Positions 47,327-56,389 of a stretch of DNA of 64,000 bases are shown here, piece by piece; position 1 is the first letter of the stretch; every line of letters starts with the position of its first letter. Origin of the DNA: Streptomyces durocortorensis (GTDB lineage Bacteria > Actinomycetota > Actinomycetes > Streptomycetales > Streptomycetaceae); contig NZ_CP134500.1 in the NCBI RefSeq assembly GCF_031760065.1, forward strand, positions 1,550,001 through 1,614,000, in the 5' to 3' direction. Position numbers and translations under genes: made by a program. The notes beneath the pieces are model-generated. The model searched no databases. It was not told the DNA's origin and saw only the letters and a list, made by a program, of their open reading frames with translations.

Positions 47327-48014
47327 GCACGACGCGGAACGCCCAGGCGGCGACGAGGAGCGTGAACCGCGCCCCACGGAGCCCGCGGCCGTCCCGGAGG
47401 GGACGAAGCCGCCGGCGGCGGAGGGGGCTGAGCAGGAGCGGGCGATCGACGAGGACGCGGCCTGGGCCGCGATCGTCGCGGGGTACGGGGAGGAGCCGCC
47501 GGACCCGCCCGGCGCCAAGCCGTTCAAGTCGGTGGAGGACCTGGCCCTGCTGGAGGACGACCAGCGCAACGCGGTGGGCCCGCAGGACGGGCCGGCCGGG
47601 AACCCGGCGGACAAGGGGTCCGGCAAGACGCCCCCCAAGCCTCCGGAGAAGAAGCCTCTCGGCAGCTCCGTCGTCTTCGCGCCCGGCGTGGCCGGTCCCC
47701 GCGACTACGAACTGCCCGAGTCCAAGGACGACGGCATCGACGAGCCGGATGACGGCGGCGAGGGCCACTTCGTTCCCCCGGAGCCGCCGCCGCTGCCGGA
47801 GGCGGACGTCACGGCGAAGTTCGCCTGGCTCGCGGTGATCGGCGGGCCGGTGCTGATGCTGGTGGCGGTGCTGCTCCAGTGGGAGATGACGTGGTGGCTC
47901 ACCACGCTCTGCATCGGCGGCTTCCTCGGCGGCTTCGCCACCCTGGTGGCCCGGATGCCGCACGATGACGATGACGACACCTACGGCGATCCGGGGCGCG
48001 GCGCGGTGGTGTGA
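47319..48014 (+). CDS. Membrane protein with acidic disordered N-terminus
   Basis: The 231-residue protein starts at GTG 47319 (VAEHDAERPGG), inside the end of the hydrolase gene. About 160 residues are rich in Glu, Asp, Pro and Gly without a recognisable fold, with VEDLALLEDDQRNAVG as the most conserved-looking stretch. Two hydrophobic helices follow (FAWLAVIGGPVLMLVAVLL and WWLTTLCIGGFLGGFATLV) and then a very acidic end (HDDDDDTYGDP). I do not recognise a named family. The 3' end overlaps the convergent gene by 34 bp. Confidence 0.8.
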   Translation: MAEHDAERPGGDEEREPRPTEPAAVPEGTKPPAAEGAEQERAIDEDAAWAAIVAGYGEEPPDPPGAKPFKSVEDLALLEDDQRNAVGPQDGPAGNPADKGSGKTPPKPPEKKPLGSSVVFAPGVAGPRDYELPESKDDGIDEPDDGGEGHFVPPEPPPLPEADVTAKFAWLAVIGGPVLMLVAVLLQWEMTWWLTTLCIGGFLGGFATLVARMPHDDDDDTYGDPGRGAVV

Positions 48015-48769
48015 GCGTCACCCGCGGGCAGTCTGAGCGCGGCCAGGACCGGCAGATGGTCGGTGGCCGCCCTCAGGTCTGCCGTGTTCACCCCGGGCAG
48101 CCCGGCCGGGACGCCGCAGCCGAGCACCTCGATGCCCGGTGTCGCGAACACCGCGTCGATGCGCTTGCGCGGGTCGTCCGGGGGGAAGGTCAGCTCCTCG
48201 CCCCAGGGCGCCACGGCCCGGCAGTCCTGAAGCCGCCCGGCCAGACGCCTGAACGCCCTCCCGGTCGGTACGTCATTGAGGTCGCCGCCCGCCACGGCGT
48301 GCTCCACGCCCATAGACGCCAGCCGCTCCAGGAGCAGGTCCGCCTGGGCGAGGCGTTCGTCGCGCTGGAGGCTCAGATGGCAGCTCAGCACGCCGAGCCG
48401 GGTCCCGGCGATCCTCACCACAGCGGTGGCGAAGCCTCTGCGGTGCAGGCCGGGGGTGAGCGGCAGCAGGACGTCCTCGGTGCGCTCGACGGCCGCCCGC
48501 AGCGAGCACAGCAGCAGTGGCCCGGCGGCGGTCGCCCCGCCGCTGAGGACCACGAGGCCGCTGCTCTTCGCCAGCCGCGCCGCGGCCTTGCGCCAGCGGA
48601 AGAAGCGCGGGGCCTCCTGGACGAGGACGAGGTCGGGGGCGCAGGCGCGGATGACCCGGGCCAGGGCCGCGGTGTCGTCGTGCATCGAGCGCACGTTGTA
48701 GCTCAGCACTCTGATGACGGCTGAACCGTCCAGCTCGGTACGGGAGTCGGGCAGCGGCGTCAGGACCAT
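47981..48769 (-). CDS. Endonuclease/exonuclease/phosphatase family protein
   Basis: The 262-residue protein has the EEP metal-site motifs LSYNVRSM, LVLVQEAPRF (Glu), LSCHLSLQRDE, VAGGDLNDVPTG (Asp/Asn) and RAATDHLPVLAALRL (Asp-His). No signal peptide or membrane helix is seen, so it is probably cytoplasmic. ATG 48769 lies 7 nt after TATCGT (leaderless type). It could act on nucleic acid or on phosphoester lipids; the family spans both. Confidence 0.87.
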   Translation of the reverse strand: MVLTPLPDSRTELDGSAVIRVLSYNVRSMHDDTAALARVIRACAPDLVLVQEAPRFFRWRKAAARLAKSSGLVVLSGGATAAGPLLLCSLRAAVERTEDVLLPLTPGLHRRGFATAVVRIAGTRLGVLSCHLSLQRDERLAQADLLLERLASMGVEHAVAGGDLNDVPTGRAFRRLAGRLQDCRAVAPWGEELTFPPDDPRKRIDAVFATPGIEVLGCGVPAGLPGVNTADLRAATDHLPVLAALRLPAGDAHTTAPRPGSP

Positions 48770-48858
48770 GCGGGCCACGATACGACGGGCGCCCGCCGGG
48801 CCCCGGAGGGCGGCGACGGGCGCCTGATGCGTCGTACGGTCCCGCGGTGCGGGTGCGC

Positions 48859-49800
48859 TCAGCCCTGGCGGGCCAGGTCGGCGGCGCCCACGAGCCCTGC
48901 CTTGCCGCCGAGTTGGGCGGCGAGCACCTGCGCGTGCGGGCGCCACTCGCCGCCGATCAGCCAGCGCCGGAACGACTTGCGGATCGGGTCGAGGACCAGC
49001 TCGCCCTCGTCGGAGACGCCGCCGCCGACGATGAACGCGGACGGGTCGAACAGCGAGGCGAGGTCGGCCAGTCCGGAGCCGGCCCAGCGTGCCAGCTCGC
49101 GGAAGGAGTCGATGGCCACCGGGTCGCCCTGCCGGGCGGCCTCGCTGATGTGCTTGCCCTCGATGCCCTCCACCGTGCCGTCGCCGAGGCCGAGCAGTAT
49201 GGCGGCGTTCTCGGGAGTGGCGTTGGCGCGCTGCTTCGCGTACCGCACGAGGGCGCGGCCGGAGGCGTACTGCTCCCAGCAGCCCTGGCTGCCGCAGCCG
49301 CAGAGCAGACCGTCCGGGACGACCCGGATGTGGCCGAACTCGGCGGCCACGCCGAAGCGCCCGCGGCGCAGCTTGTTGCCGATGATGATGCCGCCGCCGA
49401 GGCCGGTGCCGAGCGTGATGCAGATGACGTCGTCGTGGCCCTGGCCCGCACCGAAGCGGTATTCGCCCCAGGCGGCGGCGTTGGCGTCGTTCTCGACGAC
49501 GACGGGCAGGCCGACGCGCTGTTCGACCTTGTCCTTGAGCGGTTCGTGACGCCAGTTGATGTTCGGTGCGAACAGAACGGTGGCGCGCTTGTCGTCGACA
49601 TATCCGGCGGCGCCGATGCCGACGGCCTCCACCTCGTGGCCCTCGCTCGCGCCGGCGACCGCCGCGCAGATCGCGTCGACGATGCCTTCGGCCGTCGGCG
49701 GGGTCGCCACCTTGAACGTCGAGAGGATCCGGCCCTCTTCGTCGACCACTCCAGCCGCGATCTTCGTGCCGCCGATATCGACGCCGATGGTGAGTCCCAT
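48859..49800 (-). CDS. glkA: ROK-family glucokinase
   Basis: The enzyme phosphorylates glucose with ATP, and the Streptomyces GlkA is also required for carbon catabolite repression. The 313-residue protein has the ATP motif GVDIGGTKIAAG, catalytic D105 (VENDAN), EFGHIRV (H157) and the zinc motif CGCGSQGCWEQY (C167, C169, C174). ATG 49800. It follows the DUF5304 gene by 75 bp, an arrangement like glkA with SCO2127 in S. coelicolor. Confidence 0.95.
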   Translation of the reverse strand: MGLTIGVDIGGTKIAAGVVDEEGRILSTFKVATPPTAEGIVDAICAAVAGASEGHEVEAVGIGAAGYVDDKRATVLFAPNINWRHEPLKDKVEQRVGLPVVVENDANAAAWGEYRFGAGQGHDDVICITLGTGLGGGIIIGNKLRRGRFGVAAEFGHIRVVPDGLLCGCGSQGCWEQYASGRALVRYAKQRANATPENAAILLGLGDGTVEGIEGKHISEAARQGDPVAIDSFRELARWAGSGLADLASLFDPSAFIVGGGVSDEGELVLDPIRKSFRRWLIGGEWRPHAQVLAAQLGGKAGLVGAADLARQG

Positions 49801-49875
49801 GAATCCCTCAGTTTCGGTCGAGCCCCGCTAGGGGCAACCGTACCCGAGGCAGGGGCCCGGACCGGCCGGAGCGGG

Positions 49876-50346
49876 TCAGTCCAGGTCGATGCGTTCGGTG
49901 CCGGAAGGGCCCTCGTCGCGCGGGTCGGACGGGTCCTCGGCGGCCTTCTTCGAGGGGCTCGTGGTGCCGGACGCGCCCTCGGTGGTGCGCGTCCAGCGGC
50001 TCTCCTGGCCCTCGACGGCGGAGCGGTAGGCGGCCAGCAGCTCGTTGCCCGCGGCGGCGAGGTGGTCGAAGAGCTCCGGGTTGCGCTCGATGACCGGTTC
50101 GACGGCGGACTTCGCCTGCCGGATGGCCTGCTGCACCGCGCCCTGGGCGGCGGAGCCGAGCAGCGGGGTCTGGAGCGAGGAGACCTTGTCGGCGACGGCG
50201 TCGACCAGCTTGCGCAGCTCCTCGGCGGCGGAGCCGGGCTGCGGGCCGTACTGGGCGCGGCGGCGGGCCTTCTCCGCTGCGAGGTCCTCTGCGCAGGCAT
50301 CGGCCCACGCGTCGCCGTCGACGGGACGATCGGTGGCTTCACTCAT
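49876..50346 (-). CDS. DUF5304 protein, SCO2127-like
   Basis: The 156-residue acidic protein is largely helical in the first 110 residues (AEELRKLVDAVADKVSSLQTPLLG, AVQQAIRQAKSAVEPVIERNPELFDHLAAAGNELLAAYRSAVEG) and disordered after that. ATG 50346 follows GCAGGAG. It sits directly upstream of the glucokinase gene, as SCO2127 does in S. coelicolor, where the pair has been linked to glucose repression. The biochemical role is unknown. Confidence 0.83.
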   Translation of the reverse strand: MSEATDRPVDGDAWADACAEDLAAEKARRRAQYGPQPGSAAEELRKLVDAVADKVSSLQTPLLGSAAQGAVQQAIRQAKSAVEPVIERNPELFDHLAAAGNELLAAYRSAVEGQESRWTRTTEGASGTTSPSKKAAEDPSDPRDEGPSGTERIDLD

Positions 50347-50428
50347 GGCGGGCTCCTGCGACGCGGGCGGCCGACGGTCGGCCTGCGGTTCACGTACTAC
50401 CGACGTTACCCGAACGGCCGCACCGTGT

Positions 50429-51622
50429 TCAGGAGGTGCGGGGCCACAGGGCCGGGTCCGGTGTGAACCGGACCCGCAGCACCCCGCCGGTCAGGGCCGC
50501 GCCGGAGACGGTGCACCGGCGCAGCGCGGAGGCGAGCCGCGCGATGCGGTGGAACGGGCCGACGGTCAGGAGGAGTTCGTCGCCCCGGCGGACCAGGCGC
50601 AGGTCCTCCTTGGCGGCGCCGGGCAGCGGCAGGCACCAGGTGAGGGTCGCCGTGCCGCCCTCGGCGTCCGGCGCCTCCTCGATCCACCAGGGGTCCTCGG
50701 CCCGGCCCGCCGGGCGGGCGTCCGGGGCGGGGACCTCCAGCTCGGCCAGGTCCGCCGGGCCCTGGAGCTCGCGTCCCTGGTGGGCGGCCTCGTGCACGGG
50801 AACGTCCGGGGCCCATTCCTGGTGCCAGTGGTCCAGGCACTTCTCCTGCTGGGCGGCGAGCCCGGCGAAGAACGGGTCGGAGGAGTGCCGGGGCAGTACG
50901 CGGGAGGCGACGAGCAGGTCGGCGCGCAGCCCGTGCAGGGCGAGCCCGGCGCGGGCGGCGCGCAGGGTGTCCTCGGCGGTGGGGCCCGGTTCGGCGACCA
51001 GACGGAGCGTGGTGGCGTCGTCCTCGATCAGGGCCTGTACGGCGGCCAGCTCGGTGTCCTTGCGGGCGGCGGCCTCGTACAGCCACTGGGCGGGCATGGG
51101 GACCCCGGCGAGCTGGGCGAGGACGGGGCGCAGGGCGCGGGCGGCCTGGCGTTCGGCGGGCAGCAGCCGGCGCAGATAGCGGCGCAGCTGCCCGGGGAGG
51201 GCGAGCAGGGCGAGGGCGTCGGGCAGCGGCGGGAGGTCGACGACGAGGGTGTCGTAGCCACGGGCGGACCAGTCGCCCACGGCGGCGCGGTGCAGGGTGT
51301 GCAGCAGCGCGAGTTGCGGGGAGCCGGGGAGTTCGGTGATCTCCTCGCCCTCCAGCCGTCCCGCGCCGAGCAGGTCCAGGGCACCGGAGGCGCGCTTCTG
51401 GAGTTCGGTGAGTTCGGCGCGGAAGTGCTCGCCGGAGTCGATCCGGGCGTGGTCGAGCCCCTCGGTGACCTCGGTGGGCGCCGTGCCGTCGGGGAAGCCG
51501 GGTATGGCCTCGGCGGAGATCAGGAGGGTGCGGCTGCCGCCCTCGGCCGCGGCCAGCGCGCTCGCCGCGGCGACGGTGGTGCGGCCCGCGCCGCCGGGGC
51601 CGGTGACCAGGACCGTACGCAC
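50429..51622 (-). CDS. ArsA-like ATPase with C-terminal ArsA_HSP20 domain
   Basis: The 397-residue protein starts RTVLVTGPGGAGRTTVAAASA. The deviant P-loop lacks both lysines of the ArsA/MinD type KGGxGKT: residues 8-16 are GPGGAGRTT, with Arg14 at the catalytic Lys position. DTLVVDLPPLPDALALL follows as Walker B-like, and the last about 90 residues (LRLVRRGDELLLTVGPFHRIARL) are the HSP20-like beta domain found in these ArsA relatives. Arsenite-site cysteines are absent. It starts at GTG 51622, 5 bp after the SRPBCC gene. Confidence 0.85.
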   Translation of the reverse strand: MRTVLVTGPGGAGRTTVAAASALAAAEGGSRTLLISAEAIPGFPDGTAPTEVTEGLDHARIDSGEHFRAELTELQKRASGALDLLGAGRLEGEEITELPGSPQLALLHTLHRAAVGDWSARGYDTLVVDLPPLPDALALLALPGQLRRYLRRLLPAERQAARALRPVLAQLAGVPMPAQWLYEAAARKDTELAAVQALIEDDATTLRLVAEPGPTAEDTLRAARAGLALHGLRADLLVASRVLPRHSSDPFFAGLAAQQEKCLDHWHQEWAPDVPVHEAAHQGRELQGPADLAELEVPAPDARPAGRAEDPWWIEEAPDAEGGTATLTWCLPLPGAAKEDLRLVRRGDELLLTVGPFHRIARLASALRRCTVSGAALTGGVLRVRFTPDPALWPRTS

Positions 51623-51627
51623 GGCTC

Positions 51628-52077
51628 TCAGGCCTGCGGGGCGGACTCGACGCGCTTCTTCAGACCGGCGAGGGCACGGTCGATGATGACCTTCTCGGCC
51701 TTGCGCTTGATCATGCCGAGCAGCGGGATCTTGACGTCGACGGCGAGCTTGTAGGTGACCTCGGTGCGCTCGCCGCCGCCGAGCGGGGCGAGGGCGTACG
51801 TACCGTCCAGGGAGCGCAGCATCTGGGACTTGACGAGGGTCCAGCTGACCTCGTTCTCGCTGGTCCAGGTGTAGGAGAGGACGTGGTCGTCCTTGATCGC
51901 TCCGGCGTCCAGGACGAGGCGGACCTGTTCGGCGCGGCCCTGGCCGTCGGTGGAGAGGACCTCGGCCTCCTTCACCTCGCCGGTCCACTCCGGGTAGCGG
52001 GCGAAGTCGGCGATCACGCCCATGACGTCGGCCGGTGCCGCCTCGATCGTGATGTTCGAGCTGGTGTGTTCAGCCAT
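51628..52077 (-). CDS. SRPBCC family protein (polyketide cyclase/dehydrase-like)
   Basis: The 149-residue protein has the START-like helix-grip pattern: SSNITIEAAPADVMGVIADFARYPEWTGEVKEAEVLS at the N-terminus and a long C-terminal helix (KVIIDRALAGLKKRVESA). Such folds hold hydrophobic ligands in a cavity. It is the first gene of an apparent operon with the ArsA-like ATPase (5 bp), the DUF5304 protein and glucokinase. No catalytic residues are apparent. Confidence 0.87.
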   Translation of the reverse strand: MAEHTSSNITIEAAPADVMGVIADFARYPEWTGEVKEAEVLSTDGQGRAEQVRLVLDAGAIKDDHVLSYTWTSENEVSWTLVKSQMLRSLDGTYALAPLGGGERTEVTYKLAVDVKIPLLGMIKRKAEKVIIDRALAGLKKRVESAPQA

Positions 52078-52186
52078 CGCCGTGGCCCTCCAGTGCGGTG
52101 TAACCGGTCGCGTTCGGCAGAAGTCTGCCGCTGTGCAGGCTATCGCGTGCCCGGGGCGCCCCGGTCCACGGCCCGGCTGCCCGCAC

Positions 52187-52993
52187 TCACCAGCTCAGCG
52201 CCCAGGGCGTTCCGGTCGAGGCGAAGTGGCCGACGTTGACGCACTCGGTGGTCCCGATCCGCATCCGGCGGACCAACGGCTGGTGAACGTGGCCGAAAAG
52301 CGCGTACCGGGGGCGGGTGGCGCGGATCGCCTCCAGCAGAGCGCGGCTGCCGCGTTCGAAACGGCGGGCGACGGTGTCGTACGTCAGCTCGGGGACCTCG
52401 GGCGGGATGTGCGAGCAGAGGACGTCGACCGGGCCGAGCGCCTCTACCTTGGCGGCGTACTCCTCGTCGCTGATCTCGTACGGGGTGTTCATCGGGGTCT
52501 TCAGGCCACCGCCGACGAAGCCGAAGACGCGGCCGCCTATCTCCACCCGCTCCCCGTCCAGCACGGTCGTGCCCGGGCGGGCGTACTCGGGCCAGAGGTC
52601 GGGGACGTCGACGTTGCCGTAGGTGGCGTACGTCGGAGTGGGGAAGGCCGCGAAGAGTTCGGCGTACTGCCGTCGTACGGCGCCGAGGATCTCGGTGTTG
52701 CGGTCGCGGCCCGCCCACAGCTCGCGGCCGAAGGCGCGGGCCTCCTCGTAGCGGCGGGCGGTGCGCAGCGCGACGATGCGGTCGGCGTTCTCCCTGCCGA
52801 ACAGATCGGGGAAGATGCCGCGCGAGTGGTCGGCGTAGTCGAGGAAGAGCACCAGGTCACCGAGGCAGATCAGGGCGTCGGCGCCGTCCCCGGCACGGGC
52901 CAGGGCCTCGGTGTTGCCGTGCACATCGCTGATCACATGGATCCGGGTCGACCCCCCGGTCCGGCCCCGGCTGTCCGGTTCGCTGCCTCGCAT
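52187..52993 (-). CDS. Calcineurin-like metallophosphoesterase
   Basis: The 268-residue protein has the metal-binding blocks HVISDVHGN, LICLGDLV, TYGNVD (His of the usual GNHD replaced by Val), VLCSHIPP and ALFGHVHQP. ATG 52993 lies 6 nt after TAGGGT, so the mRNA is probably leaderless. It is about 110 bp upstream of the SRPBCC gene and may be transcribed separately. The GNVD variant is seen in part of this superfamily. The substrate is unknown. Confidence 0.9.
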   Translation of the reverse strand: MRGSEPDSRGRTGGSTRIHVISDVHGNTEALARAGDGADALICLGDLVLFLDYADHSRGIFPDLFGRENADRIVALRTARRYEEARAFGRELWAGRDRNTEILGAVRRQYAELFAAFPTPTYATYGNVDVPDLWPEYARPGTTVLDGERVEIGGRVFGFVGGGLKTPMNTPYEISDEEYAAKVEALGPVDVLCSHIPPEVPELTYDTVARRFERGSRALLEAIRATRPRYALFGHVHQPLVRRMRIGTTECVNVGHFASTGTPWALSW

Positions 52994-53273
52994 GGGATCA
53001 CCCTAGAGCGCCCCTTCCAACGCTGGGTAGACCGTTCCGGACCTGCGGTTACTTCCAAGTCGTCACAGCAGTGGACTACTGTGCGCGAAAGGACCATCTA
53101 TATGTGTGATGCATAAGACATCTGGCCGGAACCCCCTATCCGGAACCGAGTACTGGTGGGTAACGTCCGGGCAGTCCAGTCGTGCTCACCCCACTGAGCA
53201 CCCGCCATTCTTGGACCGCAGCCGGTGCGTCACACAGAGCCGTGGCACCGGAGCCCGATGAGGAGCAGCAGTC

Positions 53274-55070
53274 TTGCGCGAGTTCAGCCTTCCGGCCCTG
53301 TACGAGGTCCCGACGGACGGCAATCTGACGGATCTCATCCGCCGCAACGCCGCTCAGCATCCCGAAGTCGCGGTGATGAGCCGCAAGGTGGCCGGTGTCT
53401 GGACGGACGTCAGCGCCACCCAGTTCCTGGCCGAGGTGCGAGCCGCCGCCAAAGGGCTGATCGCCTCGGGCGTGCAGCCCGGCGACCGGGTCGCCCTGAT
53501 GTCGCGCACCCGCTACGAGTGGGTGCTGCTGGACTTCGCGATCTGGAGCGCCGGCGCGGTGACCGTGCCGGTGTACGAGACCAGCTCCGCCGAGCAGTTG
53601 CAGTGGATCCTCGGTGACTCCGGGGCGGTGGCGGTGCTCGTGGAGAGTGACGCGCACGCGGCGGCCGTGGCCTCCGTGCGGGACTCGCTGCCGGAGCTGA
53701 CGCAGGTCCGGCAGATCGACGCGGGCGCGGTGGAGGCGCTGGTCAAGGCCGGGGCCGAGGTCTCGGACGAGACCATGGACCTGCGGATGGTCAGCGCCAA
53801 GGCGGACGACCCGGCGACCATCGTCTACACCTCGGGCACCACGGGCCGCCCCAAGGGCTGTGTGCTGACGCACCGCAGCTTCTTCGCGGAGTGCGGCAAC
53901 GTGGTGGAGCGGCTGAAGCCGCTGTTCCGTACGGGCGACTGCTCGGTGCTGCTGTTCCTGCCCGCCGCCCATGTGTTCGGCCGACTGGTCGAGGTGGCCT
54001 CGGTGATGGCGCCGATCAAGCTCGGCTGCGTACCCGACATCAAGAACCTCACAGAAGAACTGGCCTCGTTCCGGCCGACGCTGATCCTGGGTGTGCCCCG
54101 GGTCTTCGAGAAGGTCTACAACGCGGCCCGCGCCAAGGCGCAGGCGGACGGCAAGGGCAAGATCTTCGACCGGGCCGCCGACACGGCGATCGCCTACAGC
54201 CGGGCGCTGAGCACCCCGCAGGGGCCTTCGCTGGGGCTGAGGCTCAAGCACAAGCTGTTCGACAAGCTGGTCTACGGGAAGCTGCGCGCGGTGCTCGGCG
54301 GCCGGGGCGAGCACGCGATCTCCGGCGGCGCCCCGCTGGGCGAGCGGCTCGGCCACTTCTACCGGGGCATCGGCTTCACGGTCCTGGAGGGCTACGGCCT
54401 GACCGAGAGCTGTGCGGCGACCGCCTTCAACCCGTGGGACCGGCAGAAGATCGGCACGGTCGGCCAGCCGCTGCCCGGTTCGGTGGTGCGGATCGCGGAC
54501 GACGGCGAGGTGCTGCTGCACGGCGAGCACCTGTTCACCGGCTACTGGAAGAACGAGTCGGCGTCCGTCGAGGCGCTGGCGGACGGCTGGTTCCACACCG
54601 GTGACGTCGGCACGCTGGACGAGGACGGCTACCTCGCGATCACCGGCCGCAAGAAGGAGATCATCGTCACGGCGGGCGGCAAGAACGTCGCCCCGGCGGT
54701 GATCGAGGACCGCATCCGCGCCCACGCGCTGATCGCCGAGTGCATGGTCGTCGGCGACGGCCGCCCGTTCGTCGGCGCGCTGGTCACCCTGGACGAGGAG
54801 TTCCTGGGCCGCTGGGCCGAGGAGCACGGCAAGCCGGCCGGTTCGACGGCGCTCTCGCTGCGCGAGGACCCGGAGCTGCTGGCCGAGGTGCAGCGGGCGG
54901 TGGACGACGGGAACGCGGCGGTCTCCAAGGCTGAGTCGGTGCGCAAGTTCCGTATCCTGCCTGCCCAGTTCACCGAGGAGGCGGGCCACATCACGCCGTC
55001 GCTGAAGCTGAAGCGGAACGTGGTGGCGAAGGACTTCGCGGACGAGGTGGAGTCGATCTACCGCGCCTGA
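53274..55070 (+). CDS. Long-chain fatty acyl-CoA synthetase (AMP-forming)
   Basis: The enzyme activates fatty acids via acyl-AMP. The 598-residue protein has the P-loop-like motif VYTSGTTGRPKG, LPAAHVFGR, GVPRVFEKVYN, VLEGYGLTES, the hinge-region WFHTGDVGTLDEDGYL and GRKKEIIVTAGGKNVAP, and ends with the catalytic Lys region. The start is TTG 53274 with GAGGAG about 9 bases upstream. A 280-bp gap to the divergent metallophosphoesterase gene precedes it, with no obvious promoter match. Confidence 0.94.
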   Translation: MREFSLPALYEVPTDGNLTDLIRRNAAQHPEVAVMSRKVAGVWTDVSATQFLAEVRAAAKGLIASGVQPGDRVALMSRTRYEWVLLDFAIWSAGAVTVPVYETSSAEQLQWILGDSGAVAVLVESDAHAAAVASVRDSLPELTQVRQIDAGAVEALVKAGAEVSDETMDLRMVSAKADDPATIVYTSGTTGRPKGCVLTHRSFFAECGNVVERLKPLFRTGDCSVLLFLPAAHVFGRLVEVASVMAPIKLGCVPDIKNLTEELASFRPTLILGVPRVFEKVYNAARAKAQADGKGKIFDRAADTAIAYSRALSTPQGPSLGLRLKHKLFDKLVYGKLRAVLGGRGEHAISGGAPLGERLGHFYRGIGFTVLEGYGLTESCAATAFNPWDRQKIGTVGQPLPGSVVRIADDGEVLLHGEHLFTGYWKNESASVEALADGWFHTGDVGTLDEDGYLAITGRKKEIIVTAGGKNVAPAVIEDRIRAHALIAECMVVGDGRPFVGALVTLDEEFLGRWAEEHGKPAGSTALSLREDPELLAEVQRAVDDGNAAVSKAESVRKFRILPAQFTEEAGHITPSLKLKRNVVAKDFADEVESIYRA

Positions 55071-55080
55071 GCGCTACGGA

Positions 55081-55116
55081 GCAGGGGCCCGCGCCCGTGA
55101 CGGCGCGGGCCCCTGC
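55081..55116. terminator. Bidirectional terminator
   Basis: The 15-bp arms GCAGGGGCCCGCGCC and GGCGCGGGCCCCTGC flank a 6-nt loop between the convergent acyl-CoA synthetase and glycosyltransferase genes. It starts 10 bp after the synthetase stop. Confidence 0.85.
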
Positions 55117-55123
55117 CGCGTAC

Positions 55124-56266
55124 TCACAGCAGTGTCTTGAGCCTCTCCGCCAGCAGGTCCCAGCGCCACTTCTCCTCGACCCAGGCCCGGCCCCGCTCCC
55201 CCATCCGCTGCCGCAGCTCCGGGTCCCCGAGCAGCGTGACGATCCGGTCCGCCGACTCCTCGGCGCTGCCGCCGCGCACCACCCACCCGGTCTCGCCGTC
55301 CAGCACCGCGTCCGGAGCGCCGCCCGAGTCGCCGGCCACCACGGGCAGTCCGGTCGCGGACGCCTCCAGGTAGACGATGCCGAGGCCCTCCACGTCGAGG
55401 CCGCCCCGCCGGGTCCGGCAGGGCATCGCGAAGACGTCCCCGGCCCCGTAGTGCGCGGGCAGCTCCGCCCACGGCACGGGCCCGGTGAACCGTACCGAGT
55501 CCTCGACGCCGGTCTCCGCCGCGAGCCGCTTCAGGTCCTTGGCGTACGGTCCGCCGCCGACGACCAGGAGCACCGCGTCCGGGATCTGCGCGAGGATCGC
55601 GGGCATGGCCAGGATCAGCGTGTCCTGGCCCTTGCGGGGCACCAGGCGCGAGACACAGACGATCACCGGGCGGTCGGAGAGCCCGAGACGGGCGCGGACC
55701 CGGTCTCCGCCGGACGCCGGGTGGAAGGTCTTCTCGTCGACGCCCGGGGGCAGTTGGACCATGCGGCCGGCGGCCTCGGGGGTGAGGGCGGACGCGATCC
55801 GGGAGCGGGTGTACTCACCGAGATAGGTGATCGTGTCCGTACCCTCGCCGATCCGGCGCAGCAGCTGCCGGGAGGCGGGCAGCTGGGCCCATCCGGCCTC
55901 GTGCCCGTGGGTGGTGGCGACGAGCCGCCGGGCGCCGGCGCGGCGCAGGGCCGGGGCCATCAGGCCGAGCGGGGCGGCGGCGCCGAACCAGACGGAGGTG
56001 CAGCCGTGTTCGCGCAGCAGGGCGGTGGCCCGCCGGGTGACGCGCGGGGTCGGCAGCAGCATCGTCGTACGGTCGCGGACGACGGTGAACGGCTGCTCGG
56101 CGTCGAAGGCGGCGGTGGCCGCCACTCCCTCGGCGCTCCGCTTCCAGGTGGAGGCGTAGACGACGACCCGGTCGGGGTCCAGACGCAGCGCCATGTTGTG
56201 CAGGAACGCCTGGATGCCGCCGGGGCGGGGCGGGAAGTCATTGGTCACGATCAAGGTCTTGTCCAT
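55124..56266 (-). CDS. GT4 glycosyltransferase (PimB-like mannosyltransferase)
   Basis: The 380-residue GT-B protein starts MDKTLIVTNDFPPRPGGIQAFLHNM and has VCVSRLVPRKGQDTLI, VGGGPYAKDLKRLA and the donor-site motif GLDVEGLGIVYLEASATGLPVVAGDSGGAPD with EX7E spacing. This fits actinobacterial phosphatidylinositol mannosyltransferases of the PimB type. ATG 56266 is preceded by TACTGT with an 8-nt gap and no ribosome site. An integral-membrane GT87-like gene diverges from it, consistent with a phospholipid mannoside or glycan pathway. Confidence 0.87.
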   Translation of the reverse strand: MDKTLIVTNDFPPRPGGIQAFLHNMALRLDPDRVVVYASTWKRSAEGVAATAAFDAEQPFTVVRDRTTMLLPTPRVTRRATALLREHGCTSVWFGAAAPLGLMAPALRRAGARRLVATTHGHEAGWAQLPASRQLLRRIGEGTDTITYLGEYTRSRIASALTPEAAGRMVQLPPGVDEKTFHPASGGDRVRARLGLSDRPVIVCVSRLVPRKGQDTLILAMPAILAQIPDAVLLVVGGGPYAKDLKRLAAETGVEDSVRFTGPVPWAELPAHYGAGDVFAMPCRTRRGGLDVEGLGIVYLEASATGLPVVAGDSGGAPDAVLDGETGWVVRGGSAEESADRIVTLLGDPELRQRMGERGRAWVEEKWRWDLLAERLKTLL

Positions 56267-56389
56267 CGCGGCTGACAGTACCGAACGGCCGCGCTTCACC
56301 GCTGACGCCGTCTCCCGGCGGCATCATGGGCCGCCGGGAATCCGGCAGGACAGGACACCCCTGGGGCGGCGGGCGACGACGGGACGGCG

